Positions 25,116 to 34,014 of a stretch of 64,000 bases of DNA are shown one piece after another. Every line of letters starts with the position of its first letter. Position 1 is the first letter of the stretch. Below the pieces are notes generated by a model that saw only the letters and a program-made list of their open reading frames with translations, ran no database searches and was not told the origin of the DNA. This stretch comes from Mycobacterium sp. Root135 (GTDB lineage Bacteria > Actinomycetota > Actinomycetes > Mycobacteriales > Mycobacteriaceae). A program made the translations under genes and the position numbers. The stretch spans positions 207,474 to 271,473 of the forward strand of contig NZ_LMEZ01000007.1 of the NCBI RefSeq assembly GCF_001426545.1. Direction: 5' to 3'.

Positions 25116-25588
25116 TACAGCAGTGAGTGAACCTGCTCCACGCGCGGAATGTCGTGGAATTCCAGGGGATCTTGCGACGCCGACTCGATGATCAACGTTC
25201 CGGTGCGGAGTATCCGGTCGACGAGGCCGTGACGGAATTCCACGCTGTTGATCCGTGCCAGCGGGATGTCGATGCCGGAACGCGTCATGACGCCGTGGCG
25301 GAACATCACCCGTCGGTCGGTGATGACGAAGTGCGTTGAGCGCCAATTCAGCAACGGCCAGGACACCAGCCAGCCGACGAGGATCAGCCAGATCACCCCG
25401 ATGACGATCATGACGATGTTCTTCGCCGTCTGATCCCAGGTCATGCGGTTGACCACGCCGAGCCCGAAACCCGCGACCGCGGTGGCCAGCAGCAAGACGA
25501 AGACCGGACCGATCAGCCGCTTCCAGTGCGGATGACGGTGCAGGACGACGCGTTCGTCGCCGGCGAGCACGTTGTCGGGATATCCCAC
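25070..25588 (-). CDS. membrane PH-domain protein (bPH2, Rv3278c-like)
   Basis: This 172-residue protein has two transmembrane helices (about 25-45 and 58-80) and then a bacterial PH-like domain: HFVITDRRVMFRHGVMTRSG, then DIPLARINSVEF and TGTLIIESASQDPLEFHDIP. The function is unknown; such proteins sit at the inner face of the membrane. The GTG at 25588 is the only start close to the conserved YPDNVLAGDERVV region. It lies 28 bases downstream of the birA stop in the same direction. Confidence 0.88.
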   Translation of the reverse strand: MGYPDNVLAGDERVVLHRHPHWKRLIGPVFVLLLATAVAGFGLGVVNRMTWDQTAKNIVMIVIGVIWLILVGWLVSWPLLNWRSTHFVITDRRVMFRHGVMTRSGIDIPLARINSVEFRHGLVDRILRTGTLIIESASQDPLEFHDIPRVEQVHSLLYHEVFDTLGSEESPS

Positions 25589-25616
25589 GGGGCAGACTCT
25601 ACCCAGCCGTGATCGG

Positions 25617-26432
25617 CTAAACGGGTCGAAGATGCACGATGTCGCCTGCCGAAACGACGGTGACGTCGCCGCCGGTGTCGATGCGCAGACGACCCTGATC
25701 GTCGATCGACACGGCCTCGCCGACCACCTCCCGGCCGCCGGGCAACGTCGCCCGCACCCGCGATGCGACGGTCAGGCTGTTGGCCAGGTAGTCGGCGACG
25801 AGGCTGGCATCCGCCCCGCCCGCCGCCGCCAGGCCGTCGATTCGTCGCCGCAGCTGCCCCAACAGCGCGACCACCAGTGCGCCGCGGTCGGGGTCCTCGG
25901 CGCCAAGGACCCGCAGCGAGGTGGCCGTGGGCTCGGGAAGTTCGTCGGCACCGAGCGAGACGTTGACGCCGACGCCGACGACGATCGCCGCGGCCGGGGA
26001 CGCCACCTCGGCGAGGATGCCGGCGAGTTTGCGACCGTCGCGCCGGGCGAGGACGTCGTTGGGCCACTTCAGGCCGACGGGGACGCCGGTCACCTCGGCC
26101 ACGGCGTCCACGACGGCGAGACCGGTGATCAGCGGCACCCATCCCCAGGCGGTGGCGGGCAACCCGTTGGTGGGCACCCCCACCGACATGCTGATCTGCG
26201 CTCGAGGCACCGCCGACCAGCTGCGGCCGTTGCGACCGCGACCGGCAATCTGGTCCTCCGCGACGAGCACCGACCAGGCGATGTCCTGACCGGCGGCGAC
26301 CCGGGCGACGAGGTCGGCGTTGGTCGACCCGGTTTCGGCGACGACGTCGAGCGTGCGCCAGCCTGCCGGATCGACGGCGGCGGCCCGCAGGGCGGCTTCG
26401 TCGAGCGGGCGGCGGGTGGAGTCAGCAGTCAT
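25617..26432 (-). CDS. birA: biotin--[acetyl-CoA-carboxylase] ligase
   Basis: This 271-residue single-domain biotin protein ligase attaches biotin to acyl-CoA carboxylase alpha subunits such as AccA3. Seen are ETGSTNADLVARV near 30, the biotinyl-AMP loop IAGRGRNGRSW near 61 and the LKWPNDVLARRDGRKLAG segment near 120. There is no N-terminal DNA-binding domain, as in Rv3279c. In M. tuberculosis birA is divergent from accD5. Here the first 11 bases of birA overlap the stop of a lipase gene and accD5 lies 26 kb away. birA has therefore become the last gene but one of the wzz-lipase transcription unit, a change that may alter its expression. Confidence 0.95.
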   Translation of the reverse strand: MTADSTRRPLDEAALRAAAVDPAGWRTLDVVAETGSTNADLVARVAAGQDIAWSVLVAEDQIAGRGRNGRSWSAVPRAQISMSVGVPTNGLPATAWGWVPLITGLAVVDAVAEVTGVPVGLKWPNDVLARRDGRKLAGILAEVASPAAAIVVGVGVNVSLGADELPEPTATSLRVLGAEDPDRGALVVALLGQLRRRIDGLAAAGGADASLVADYLANSLTVASRVRATLPGGREVVGEAVSIDDQGRLRIDTGGDVTVVSAGDIVHLRPV

Positions 26433-27654
26433 TCTTGGCGGGCTTCCCCTCGAATCGGTCGGTCATCCACTGGATTGCGTCAAGCGCGTCGCTCGGATTG
26501 TGCCCGCCGTCTGGGTCGTACTTGATGGTGACGCTCCCGCCCAGTGCGCAGGCCCGTTGGATCGCCGCCGTGGTCCACTCGGCGTCGATGAACGGGTCCT
26601 TGCCGCCGTAGTAGACGTACAGCGGCTCCGACAGCGGTTTTTGCGGCAGCGCCCAGTCCTCCAGGAGCCCCCGCAGGCGGTCGGCGGCCGCAGGGGTCTT
26701 CGGCGCGAAGTCCCGTGGCCCGACGCCGTCGACGGCCTGGCTGCGGGCGTAGGCGTTGGCGGGCCTGCAATCGGTGAGGACGTTCCAGTAGTGCTTGGCC
26801 CCTGCGGTACGGAAGTCGTCGCGGTTCAGGTCGGGATGCAGCCGGGCCAGCGACTCGATTATCGCCTGGATGACACCGCGCTGCTCCGAGGTGAGGGTGC
26901 CGTCCTGGGCCTTCTGGACGATCCCCGTCATGTCGGCGGGCGGCGACGCGGCCAACGCTCCGAGCAGTTTGAGCTCGGGCGCGTAGTCCTTGGCCTGCTC
27001 GTCGGCCGCCCACGACGCGCCCGCGCCTTGCGAGTCCCCGAAGGCAACCCACCTGTCGGACACGTCGGGGAAGGTGTGCCGCAGCGCGCGTACCGCGTCG
27101 ATCATGTTCAGCGCGGCGGTGCGGGAATCCGAATAGGGGTGAATTCCCTTGGCGCCCAGACCTTGAAAGTCGGCGAGGGCCACGGCGTAGCCCATGCCGG
27201 TGAAGACGTTGACGTATCTGAGGAAGCCGAGCAGCCCCGAATCGAGCGACGGTGCGCACGGTGTGTCGATGCCGAGGGTCGCGTGTCCGAGCGACACCAC
27301 CGGCCAGCCGCCGGCGGGGGCGTCCCCCTTTGGGACGAAGACCGACCCGGACACGATCGTCGGTGACATGTCGTCACCCGAGGTCGACCGGTAGACGACC
27401 CGCGCGGCCTGCAATCCGCGGCCCTCCCACTTGCGCGTCACCAAGGGCAGCGTCGTCGCCTGGAGCACCGAGCCCGGCTCCGACCCGTTCAGTTCCGCCG
27501 ATGCGACCTTCTCGGGCGGTCCGGCCGACGGCGCGACCTGGTCGTAGGCCCAGATCCCGACGACTGGCGCAAACGGGAACGCCGCGTAGGCAATTCCCAG
27601 GACGAGCACCACGATGACCACCGGAAGGACGACTCGCTTCAGCACGCCGGTCAC
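26422..27654 (-). CDS. secreted LIP-family lipase/esterase paralog 1 (membrane-anchored)
   Basis: This 410-residue alpha/beta hydrolase resembles the secretory lipase family (PF03583; M. tuberculosis Rv1592c is a relative). An N-terminal helix (about 7-28) with no lipobox anchors it. The catalytic triad looks complete: Ser208 in GDSQG, Asp in GGKDPFID near 350, and His in DGGHN near 385. Conserved family blocks include ARVVYRSTSGD, GIHPYSDSRTAALNMIDAVR and WAADEQAKDYAPELKLLGA. It begins with GTG 57 bases after lip paralog 2 and its stop overlaps birA by 11 bases. It probably cleaves or transfers acyl groups at the cell surface; the substrate is unknown. Confidence 0.85.
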   Translation of the reverse strand: MTGVLKRVVLPVVIVVLVLGIAYAAFPFAPVVGIWAYDQVAPSAGPPEKVASAELNGSEPGSVLQATTLPLVTRKWEGRGLQAARVVYRSTSGDDMSPTIVSGSVFVPKGDAPAGGWPVVSLGHATLGIDTPCAPSLDSGLLGFLRYVNVFTGMGYAVALADFQGLGAKGIHPYSDSRTAALNMIDAVRALRHTFPDVSDRWVAFGDSQGAGASWAADEQAKDYAPELKLLGALAASPPADMTGIVQKAQDGTLTSEQRGVIQAIIESLARLHPDLNRDDFRTAGAKHYWNVLTDCRPANAYARSQAVDGVGPRDFAPKTPAAADRLRGLLEDWALPQKPLSEPLYVYYGGKDPFIDAEWTTAAIQRACALGGSVTIKYDPDGGHNPSDALDAIQWMTDRFEGKPAKNDC

Positions 27655-27711
27655 GCTAGCTTTCCGCGCCCGACGCGGCAGCCCGCGTGGTCGAGTTCAT
27701 GTCGAGCCACC

Positions 27712-28950
27712 CTATCCGCCGCCACCCGGCGGACACTGGTTGGCTGCCGGCTTGCCTGCGAATCTGTCTGCGATCCAACCGAATCCGGCGGCGACGTCGA
27801 CGTTGCCATGCCCCTTGTCCGGCTGCAATTCCCACTCGACGTTGCCGCCGAGCGCACAAGCCCTGGCGATCGCGTCGGTGGTCCACTGCGCGTCGATGAA
27901 CTCGTCCCGCCCTGCATAGGTGACTGACAGCGGGGCAGTCAGCCGTTGCTGTGGCAGCGCCCACGCGCGCAGGAGCGTCCGCAGGCGTTCGGCCGCGGCG
28001 GGTGTGGCGGGGGTGAAGTCTCGGGATCCGACCGCTTCGGCAGCCGTCGCCCGACTGGCCGCCTTCGGCCCGGAGCACGCCGACAGCACGTCCCAGTAGG
28101 TGACGGCCGCACCGCGCCGATAGTCGTCCCGGACGACGTCGGGGTGTAGCCGCGCCAGTGACTCCACGATGACCTCGAAGGCCAGTGACTGATCCTTCGA
28201 CATCGTTCCCGCGACGGCCTTGTCGACCAGACCGGTGACGTCGGCCGCCGGGACGTAGGCCTCGGCGCCGACGAGATCCAACTCCGGAGCGTACGAGGCG
28301 GCTTGCTCGTCGGCGGCCCACGCCGCACCACCGCCCTGTGAGCCACCGACGGCGGCCCAGCGCGCCGAGACGCCGTCGAACGTGTGCCGTAGCGCGCGGA
28401 CGGCGTCGATCATGTTGAGGCCAGCGGTCTTCGCATCGGTGTAGGGATGGACGCCCGGCGAGCCAAGACCCTCGTAGTCGGCGAGGGCGACCGCGTACCC
28501 CTTGGTCACGTACCCGACGAGGGTCGACGAGAACCCCAGGAGCGTGTTGGAAACCGAAGGCCCACAAGGCTCGTCGAGACCGGTGGTGCCGTGCCCGAAC
28601 GAAATCACCGGCCAGCCGCCCTCGGGCGCTGCCCCCTTCGGGGTGAACACCGATCCGGAGACCTCGGTCTGCCGGCCGCTGTCACCGTTGGTCGACCGGT
28701 AGACGACCCGGGCCGCGTCGACGAGCTGTCCCTCCGGCGAGCGACTGAATGCGGGCATGGACGTCGCGCTGATCAGCGATCCCGGTCCGGAACCGGAGAG
28801 ATCGGCCGTCGCGACGGCAGTCGGCTGATCGCCGACCGCGACGTTGCCGGTCGACCCGCAGGCCGACGACACGACGGCGACCACGATGGCGACCACGACC
28901 AACGGGACGAGCACCCACCTCGACGTGGAGTGACCACCGGCCTGGGTCAT
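27712..28950 (-). CDS. secreted LIP-family lipase/esterase paralog 2 (lipoprotein)
   Basis: This 412-residue protein starts at ATG 28950, overlapping the short wzz stop as ATGA. A signal peptide ends in VVSSAC, a lipobox. The triad is intact: Ser in VGGSQGGGAAW near 205, Asp in YAGRDEF near 345 and His in DKGHGNVD near 375. It shares with paralogs 1, 4 and 5 the blocks VYRSTNGD, GHGTTGLDEPC, GVHPYTDAKTAGLNMIDAVR and WAADEQAASYAPELDLVGA. A different ATG 23 codons earlier is rejected because it lies inside the wzz gene and precedes the signal peptide. The tight overlap with wzz argues for a role tied to the polysaccharide. Confidence 0.87.
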   Translation of the reverse strand: MTQAGGHSTSRWVLVPLVVVAIVVAVVSSACGSTGNVAVGDQPTAVATADLSGSGPGSLISATSMPAFSRSPEGQLVDAARVVYRSTNGDSGRQTEVSGSVFTPKGAAPEGGWPVISFGHGTTGLDEPCGPSVSNTLLGFSSTLVGYVTKGYAVALADYEGLGSPGVHPYTDAKTAGLNMIDAVRALRHTFDGVSARWAAVGGSQGGGAAWAADEQAASYAPELDLVGAEAYVPAADVTGLVDKAVAGTMSKDQSLAFEVIVESLARLHPDVVRDDYRRGAAVTYWDVLSACSGPKAASRATAAEAVGSRDFTPATPAAAERLRTLLRAWALPQQRLTAPLSVTYAGRDEFIDAQWTTDAIARACALGGNVEWELQPDKGHGNVDVAAGFGWIADRFAGKPAANQCPPGGGG

Positions 28951-29603
28951 CGCCCGGCACCGTGGACCACGCGGCCGAGCTGGCGCCGTCCAAGGAGTTG
29001 GTCCTGCAGAAGGCCCCACGCCAGGACCAGCACCAGCGAGACGAAGAACCCGAGCCCGCCGCCCTGGACGAGGTTCCGCGTCAGCGAGCCCTCCCGCTTC
29101 GAGGGCCCAGCCTCGTCGACGAGTACCAACTCCGTTCCACCGCCGTCGACCTTCGCCAGCTCGCCGGACGCGGCGATCAGGTTGGCGGTGACAGCCGAGG
29201 CCACCTCACGCGTCTCGTCAGGATCGGTGCCCTTGACCACGATGTCCAGGACCGGCGTCAACGACGGAGCGATGCTGATGCGGCCGGCGAGATCCTGCCC
29301 GGTCTGCGGGAGTTCCAACTGGTCGGCGGTAGGTCCCGTCACCCGCTCACTGCGTGCGAGGTACTGGTAGGTCAGCACACGGGTCTTCGAGTTGACCTGA
29401 CCGTAGAACGCGTCGAGGGGGGTTGCGTCTCCGGTGGACTTGACGATGACCCGCGCGGTCGAGTCGTACACCGGCGTGGTGGTCTGCCACACGACCCACC
29501 CCATCCCGATCGAGAGCACGGTCGCACACACCAGAACCAGCCATCCCCTGAGCACGATCTGGAGATAGTCCCCAAGGCGGGGGGCGCCCGGAGGGGAAAT
29601 CAC
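28947..29603 (-). CDS. short Wzz-type chain-length regulator without kinase domain
   Basis: This 218-residue polysaccharide co-polymerase has transmembrane helices at about 20-40 and 178-200 flanking a periplasmic domain (TPVYDSTARVIVKSTGD and so on). The Pro-rich second-helix motif of classical Wzz is not strong. There is no nucleotide-binding domain. It would sit in the inner membrane and influence polymer length. It starts at GTG 29603, overlapping the lip paralog 3 stop, and its stop overlaps lip paralog 2. It is thus sandwiched between two lipase genes in a coupled operon. A second, larger Wzz-type protein is encoded two genes upstream. Confidence 0.83.
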   Translation of the reverse strand: MISPPGAPRLGDYLQIVLRGWLVLVCATVLSIGMGWVVWQTTTPVYDSTARVIVKSTGDATPLDAFYGQVNSKTRVLTYQYLARSERVTGPTADQLELPQTGQDLAGRISIAPSLTPVLDIVVKGTDPDETREVASAVTANLIAASGELAKVDGGGTELVLVDEAGPSKREGSLTRNLVQGGGLGFFVSLVLVLAWGLLQDQLLGRRQLGRVVHGAGR

Positions 29604-30868
29604 GACGCCCCCACGCAGACGTTGCCCAGCCGTTGGCCACCGAACCGGGCGTACAACCAGCCGACGGCACTCTCTATTACCTGGTCGTTGGAGGCCTCGG
29701 TGCTGCCGACGCGCTCGATCACCTCGATCTGTTCACCCTTGGCGCACGCGGCGTCGACTGCGCGGCGAATGCCCGCGGGCGGTGAGCTGGCGTCAAGGCT
29801 TCCGAAGGTCACCAGCACCGGCGCCGCCCCCGGCGTCGGATAGCGAGCGGGCACGCCTGCGGCCGAAAGTCGTTGGCGCAGATCGTCCGCCGCGGCGCGA
29901 TCGCGAGGTTTCAGATCACTCGGCTTGAGGTCGTCGAAGATCTTCTTGGCCGCGTCGGGGTCGGGGGGAACGCAGTCGGCCAGGACGTCCCACTGCTCGC
30001 GGGCCAGCCCCGACCGATAGAGATCCAAGTCGAGGCTGGGATCCTGGTTCGCGAGACTCTGAAGTGACCAAATGTAGTTCCGCAGGTCGACGACGCCGGA
30101 CAGCTCACCGCGCTCGGCGGCGTCCACCAGCGGCGACATGTCGGCGAACGGTGACAGAGCCACGGCGCCGACCATGGTCATTCCGCCGCCGTACGTTCCG
30201 GCACGTTCGGCCGCCGCCCAGGCCGCCAAGCCGCCTTCGCCGAGTCCGTAGGCAGCCCATTGGGTGCTGCTCGACGGCAACACCCGGTGTGCCGCCCTGG
30301 CAGCGTCGATCATGGTGTCGCCCAACGTCGTCGCGTCCACCGCCGAATGCGGCGCCTGACCGTCGAGACCAAGCCCCTGATAGTCGGGGAACACGACGAC
30401 GAACCCTCGACCCAGCAGGTTGGCGATCGCCGAGGAGTAGCCGTAGTACTTGTCGGCCAGGGTTGGGCCGCACTTCGGCTGGGTGCCCGTCATGGCGTGG
30501 CCGAAGGCGATGATCGGCCAACCGTCCTTCGGGGGTTGACCCGGCGGAACGACGACGACGCCGGTGGCCTCACTCGGTGCTCCGGTGCGACTGGTCGATC
30601 GGTACGTCACCTTGACCGCGGAGGCGGCGGCGTCGTCGAAGGCCACCATTCCGGTCACCGGTGTGGAGTCGACGAGTGACCCGGGGCCGGTGTCCGACAG
30701 GTCAGGGGGCGGAATTTCAGGTGCCCCAGGGAAGTTGGGCGACACGTCGGACCGCGGCGGAAGGTCACGTGCGACTGACGGTGCCCGCGGCGACGGTGCG
30801 CAGCCCGAGAGAACGGCTGCCGACACGACCGCCGACGTGACCAGGGCGGTCAGAAGTCGCGACCGCAC
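29600..30868 (-). CDS. LIP-family lipoprotein paralog 3, catalytic Ser and His missing (probable pseudoenzyme)
   Basis: This 422-residue lipoprotein has the lipobox VLSGC (Cys at about 23) and aligns with the other four LIP paralogs (VTYRSTSRTGAPSEATG, GHAMTGTQPKCGP, DYQGLGLDG). The nucleophile elbow reads G208-L-G-E-G212 where its paralogs have GxSQG, so the Ser position is Gly210 (codon at 30241-30239). The C-terminal stretch that carries GH in the paralogs reads ERVGSTEASND and contains no His. An Asp (GSLDAS) is kept. The frame is intact and the protein full length, so this is not a decayed gene. It lies two bases after the BY-kinase-like gene and overlaps the short wzz by four bases. A binding or structural role in the export complex is an inference. 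Confidence 0.86.
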   Translation of the reverse strand: MRSRLLTALVTSAVVSAAVLSGCAPSPRAPSVARDLPPRSDVSPNFPGAPEIPPPDLSDTGPGSLVDSTPVTGMVAFDDAAASAVKVTYRSTSRTGAPSEATGVVVVPPGQPPKDGWPIIAFGHAMTGTQPKCGPTLADKYYGYSSAIANLLGRGFVVVFPDYQGLGLDGQAPHSAVDATTLGDTMIDAARAAHRVLPSSSTQWAAYGLGEGGLAAWAAAERAGTYGGGMTMVGAVALSPFADMSPLVDAAERGELSGVVDLRNYIWSLQSLANQDPSLDLDLYRSGLAREQWDVLADCVPPDPDAAKKIFDDLKPSDLKPRDRAAADDLRQRLSAAGVPARYPTPGAAPVLVTFGSLDASSPPAGIRRAVDAACAKGEQIEVIERVGSTEASNDQVIESAVGWLYARFGGQRLGNVCVGAS

Positions 30869-30870
30869 GG

Positions 30871-32349
30871 TCAGTCGGACCCGTGCCTGGCCGCTGCCGG
30901 CTCGGACGTTCCCACCAGGCCCTCGGTGGGTGCGTCGCCCTCGCTCGCGGGTGACTTCGGTGGTGCCACCTTCGAGGGGGCAGGCCCCGAGTTCAGTCGT
31001 CGACGGAACCCGGGTTCGAACGTCGCAACGGTGCCGATGAGGATGGCGTTCGCCGCGTGCAGCGTCTGGACGCCGCGCCGCAACTTCGCGCTGGTGGTGC
31101 GGCGGATCCTGGCCAGGAGCAAGGCACCGTCAGCAAGGGCGGCGACGAGCGCGCCGTCGTTGTACTTCTCAAGCGGAGGAGTGTCGACGACGACGTAGTC
31201 GAAGGAGTCACCCAGTTCGTCGAGGAGGTCCGTCGCACGGTCGCTCGCCCAGAGTTCGCCGGGCCGCGACGGGATGGGTCCGGTCGGTAGGAACGAGACG
31301 CGGTGATGGCCGACCGGCACGTCGGAGATGATCGCTTCGACGACGGTGGTCTCCCCGGCGATCGTGGTACTCAGGCCGCGGGTTGCGGCCGCTTCCTTCA
31401 TGGGGCCTTCGAGCGAAAGTCGCTCGGCGAGGGTGGAACCCCGGAAGTCGCCGTCGACGAGGACCACCGAGCGCCCGGACTCGGCAAGGGCAGCCGCGAG
31501 GTCGACAGCCAGCGTGGTGCGTCCCTCCCCTGCCGCCGGGCTGGTGACGGCTATCACCTTTGGCGGCTCGGGACCGTCGGTCAACCTGGCGAAGCGCAGA
31601 TTCGTGCGCAGTTCGCGGAGGCGCTCGGCGTAGAGACCGTCCCTGTCGAGGTCGACGACTCCCACCTTGGCTCGCGCCGGGTCTGCGGGCAGCCCGCCGA
31701 TCACCGCGGAGTCGGTGCTGTCGGCCACCGGTTCGCGGCCACGCACCCGCCGGTCGAGCGCCCCGACCAGGACGGCCGCGAGAACGCCGAGCAGCAACCC
31801 TCCCGCGACGCCGAGGCCAATCCTGACGAGCATGGACATTCCCACGGGTTTGACCGGGTAGTCCGCTTCGTCGACGACGACGGCCCCGGCGGCGGGAGTG
31901 CCGCCCCTGCGGGAGGTTTCGAGTTCGCTGATGAGGCCGACGAGCTGATCGGTCACGGCGTTGGCGTAGGTCTGTGCCATGGCCGGATCGGCGTCGGTGA
32001 CGGCGACGTTGAAGAGGACGGTCTTGGGCGCGGCAACCGCGGTGATCTTGCTCTTGAGCTCCTCGGGCGTAATCGAGCCCTTCAGCTGGTCGACGGCCCT
32101 GGCGGCCACCTGTTCACTGGTCGCGAGGCTGGCGTAGGAGTTCGTGCGGTCGGTGGAGAAGAGGTTGTTCTGGTACGCCTCGGTCACCGTGGTGCCGTTC
32201 TGCGTTGCCACGAACAGCGTTGCCGTCGACTGGTATTCGCGGGTACCGAACTGCCACGTCGCCCATCCGATGGCACCACCGATCACGGCGAGGACCACGA
32301 TGACCCACCAGTACCTGCTAAAGATTCGCAGGTATTCCTTGATCTCCAA
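30871..32349 (-). CDS. Wzz/BY-kinase-like polysaccharide co-polymerase with altered Walker A
   Basis: This 492-residue protein fuses a Wzz domain (helices at 13-33 and about 172-197) to a CpsD/BY-kinase-like cytoplasmic domain. The Walker A stretch SPAAGEGRTT (270-279) has Arg277 in place of the invariant Lys. Walker A' VVLVDGDFR (295-303) and Walker B YVVVDTPP (385-392) look normal. The C-terminal tail is Pro/Ser-rich and lacks the tyrosine cluster that such kinases autophosphorylate. It probably controls polymer length, with kinase activity doubtful. It starts at TTG 32349 behind GAGGAG, which decides that start. It heads the wzz-lip3-wzz-lip2-lip1-birA unit and is divergent from the polymerase gene. 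Confidence 0.88.
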   Translation of the reverse strand: MEIKEYLRIFSRYWWVIVVLAVIGGAIGWATWQFGTREYQSTATLFVATQNGTTVTEAYQNNLFSTDRTNSYASLATSEQVAARAVDQLKGSITPEELKSKITAVAAPKTVLFNVAVTDADPAMAQTYANAVTDQLVGLISELETSRRGGTPAAGAVVVDEADYPVKPVGMSMLVRIGLGVAGGLLLGVLAAVLVGALDRRVRGREPVADSTDSAVIGGLPADPARAKVGVVDLDRDGLYAERLRELRTNLRFARLTDGPEPPKVIAVTSPAAGEGRTTLAVDLAAALAESGRSVVLVDGDFRGSTLAERLSLEGPMKEAAATRGLSTTIAGETTVVEAIISDVPVGHHRVSFLPTGPIPSRPGELWASDRATDLLDELGDSFDYVVVDTPPLEKYNDGALVAALADGALLLARIRRTTSAKLRRGVQTLHAANAILIGTVATFEPGFRRRLNSGPAPSKVAPPKSPASEGDAPTEGLVGTSEPAAARHGSD

Positions 32350-32468
32350 CGTCGGACTCCTCGGTAATTGCCGTGCAACGTGTCAAGAGGCTAGTCGCCG
32401 CCGTCCACCCACGAGCCATGGAGCGCGGCCGCACCCGCGTGTTGAGCTTAGCTGGTCGACCTGCGACC

Positions 32469-33896
32469 ATGGTCATCGTGAACCCCAGCAGGGAAACGAT
32501 TCGCAACATCACGGTGTCCGTCCTGATTGTTGCGGCGACCCTGGGGGTGGTCTGGGTGGCTATTTCATTTGGAAAGCTTTCATTCATCGGCATCGTCGGG
32601 CTCATCGGATTGTTGATCGGCGCCTATGTCGGCGTCCGGCACCCGCTGTGGCTATTTTACGGGCTTGCCGCCATCATGGCTGGTCTGCAATTCGGGCGAA
32701 TCCCGGGGATTAGTCTCCCCATCTATCTGCCGCTGGCATTCGGTGCCGTGGTGGCGTCGTACTTTCATCCGCGACTCGCACGGTCCATGCACCCGCTGGA
32801 ATTCGCCTGGATTGCGTTGATCGTCACCAGCGGCGTGACCATGGCGATAAATGCACACGGGTTCGTCGACTATTCGCTTTACATTCGCTGGTTGATTGCC
32901 TCGATGGTGTTGCTCGCCCTCGTTCAATTGCCTCGCGAGAACTTGAAGCGCTTCGGCCAGATCTTCACGGTCGTCGCCGCGGGAAACGGCCTCTTCGGCC
33001 TGTACATGGTGGCGTTCGACCAGAACAACACCGCGCTGCGCATTTTCCAGCCGTTCGGCTATCTGCCGGAGGCCATCACCCCCATCTACGCCCAGGGCGC
33101 CGACGGGGTGACGGGGACCATCCGACTTGGCGGCACGTGGGTCAACGCCAACACGGCGGGCCTCAACCTCGCGCTGGCGTTGGGTCTCGCCATTCTGCTG
33201 TTCGCAGGCTGGCGGCGCACCATGCTGATCGTGGTCCTCACCGCAGCCCTGCTGCTCACGTTGAGCCGCGCCTCCATCTTCAGCGTCGCCGTCGGCCTCA
33301 TCCTGGTGCTGGTGTTCGGCGCAATGCGGACGCGTGATCGTGCGGCGACCATCGGCCTTGGCCTGCTGGTCGCCGCGGGGGCGCTACTCGCGCCCGCCGT
33401 CCGCGACCGCCTGACGTCGGCCTTCGCCGGCCGCGACGTCGGCTCGCTCGCACGTGCGGACGCCCTGAGAGTCTTTCCCAGCCAAATGGCGCACCACTGG
33501 CAATTCGGCTGGGGCTGGGGTCGTCCGGAATTCATTGATCCGGAGTATTCATACCTCTTCAACCTGGCGTCCAACGCCCCGCTGACTACGCTTTACCGTG
33601 GCGGATTCCTGCCTTTCCTCGCCTTTGTGGCGGTCATGGTGATCAGCATTGCGATGTCCTATCGCGCGCTTCGATCCAATTCGCTGCCGCTGGCCATGTA
33701 CGGCGGCATCATGATTGGCGTCACGGTGGTGCAATTCAACTTGGATCACAATGTGGCCGACGTTCCTCAGAACGTACTTCTGTGGTCGATGCTTCTGGCG
33801 TTCGTCCTATACGTCGACGACACCCGAAAGGACGCGGCGGCCACCGATCACCTCGACGGGAAATCGCCCGCTGCGCCGGAATTACTCCCCCGCTGA
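32469..33896 (+). CDS. O-antigen polymerase/ligase-like membrane protein (Wzy-type) 1
   Basis: This protein of about 475 residues has roughly 12 hydrophobic helices. A large periplasmic loop carries GTWVNANTAGLNLALALGLA near 230 and LTLSRASIFSVAVG near 265, matching the Wzy_C/O-antigen ligase pattern of a small-residue loop followed by an SR motif. It probably polymerises or transfers undecaprenyl-linked repeat units at the outer face of the membrane. The start is uncertain: ATG 32469 is used because the hydrophobic part begins soon after, and no clear ribosome binding site is visible; ATG 32418 and GTG 32478 are alternatives. It is divergent from the Wzz/BY-kinase-like gene. Confidence 0.84.
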   Translation: MVIVNPSRETIRNITVSVLIVAATLGVVWVAISFGKLSFIGIVGLIGLLIGAYVGVRHPLWLFYGLAAIMAGLQFGRIPGISLPIYLPLAFGAVVASYFHPRLARSMHPLEFAWIALIVTSGVTMAINAHGFVDYSLYIRWLIASMVLLALVQLPRENLKRFGQIFTVVAAGNGLFGLYMVAFDQNNTALRIFQPFGYLPEAITPIYAQGADGVTGTIRLGGTWVNANTAGLNLALALGLAILLFAGWRRTMLIVVLTAALLLTLSRASIFSVAVGLILVLVFGAMRTRDRAATIGLGLLVAAGALLAPAVRDRLTSAFAGRDVGSLARADALRVFPSQMAHHWQFGWGWGRPEFIDPEYSYLFNLASNAPLTTLYRGGFLPFLAFVAVMVISIAMSYRALRSNSLPLAMYGGIMIGVTVVQFNLDHNVADVPQNVLLWSMLLAFVLYVDDTRKDAAATDHLDGKSPAAPELLPR

Positions 33897-34014
33897 CGGT
33901 GACCCGGTGCCGGCTACGACGGCACGTCGCCGACGACGGGAGTTCGGGATCGGCCAGTCAGGCGCCTCAACGCCTGTTTGCTGGCGGCTACGTCCTCGCC
34001 GCCGGTGACCGAAC

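Noticed and set aside
26400..26500. Search by eye for integrase, transposase, tRNA or direct repeats at the left island edge (and likewise near 52.6, 55.3 and 63.9 kb)
   Set aside because: None seen, so a mobile-element mechanism cannot be claimed.
33897..34014. Hairpin terminator between the convergent polymerase and sugar transferase genes
   Set aside because: Short GC-rich dyads occur, but none with a stem and T-run convincing enough to annotate.
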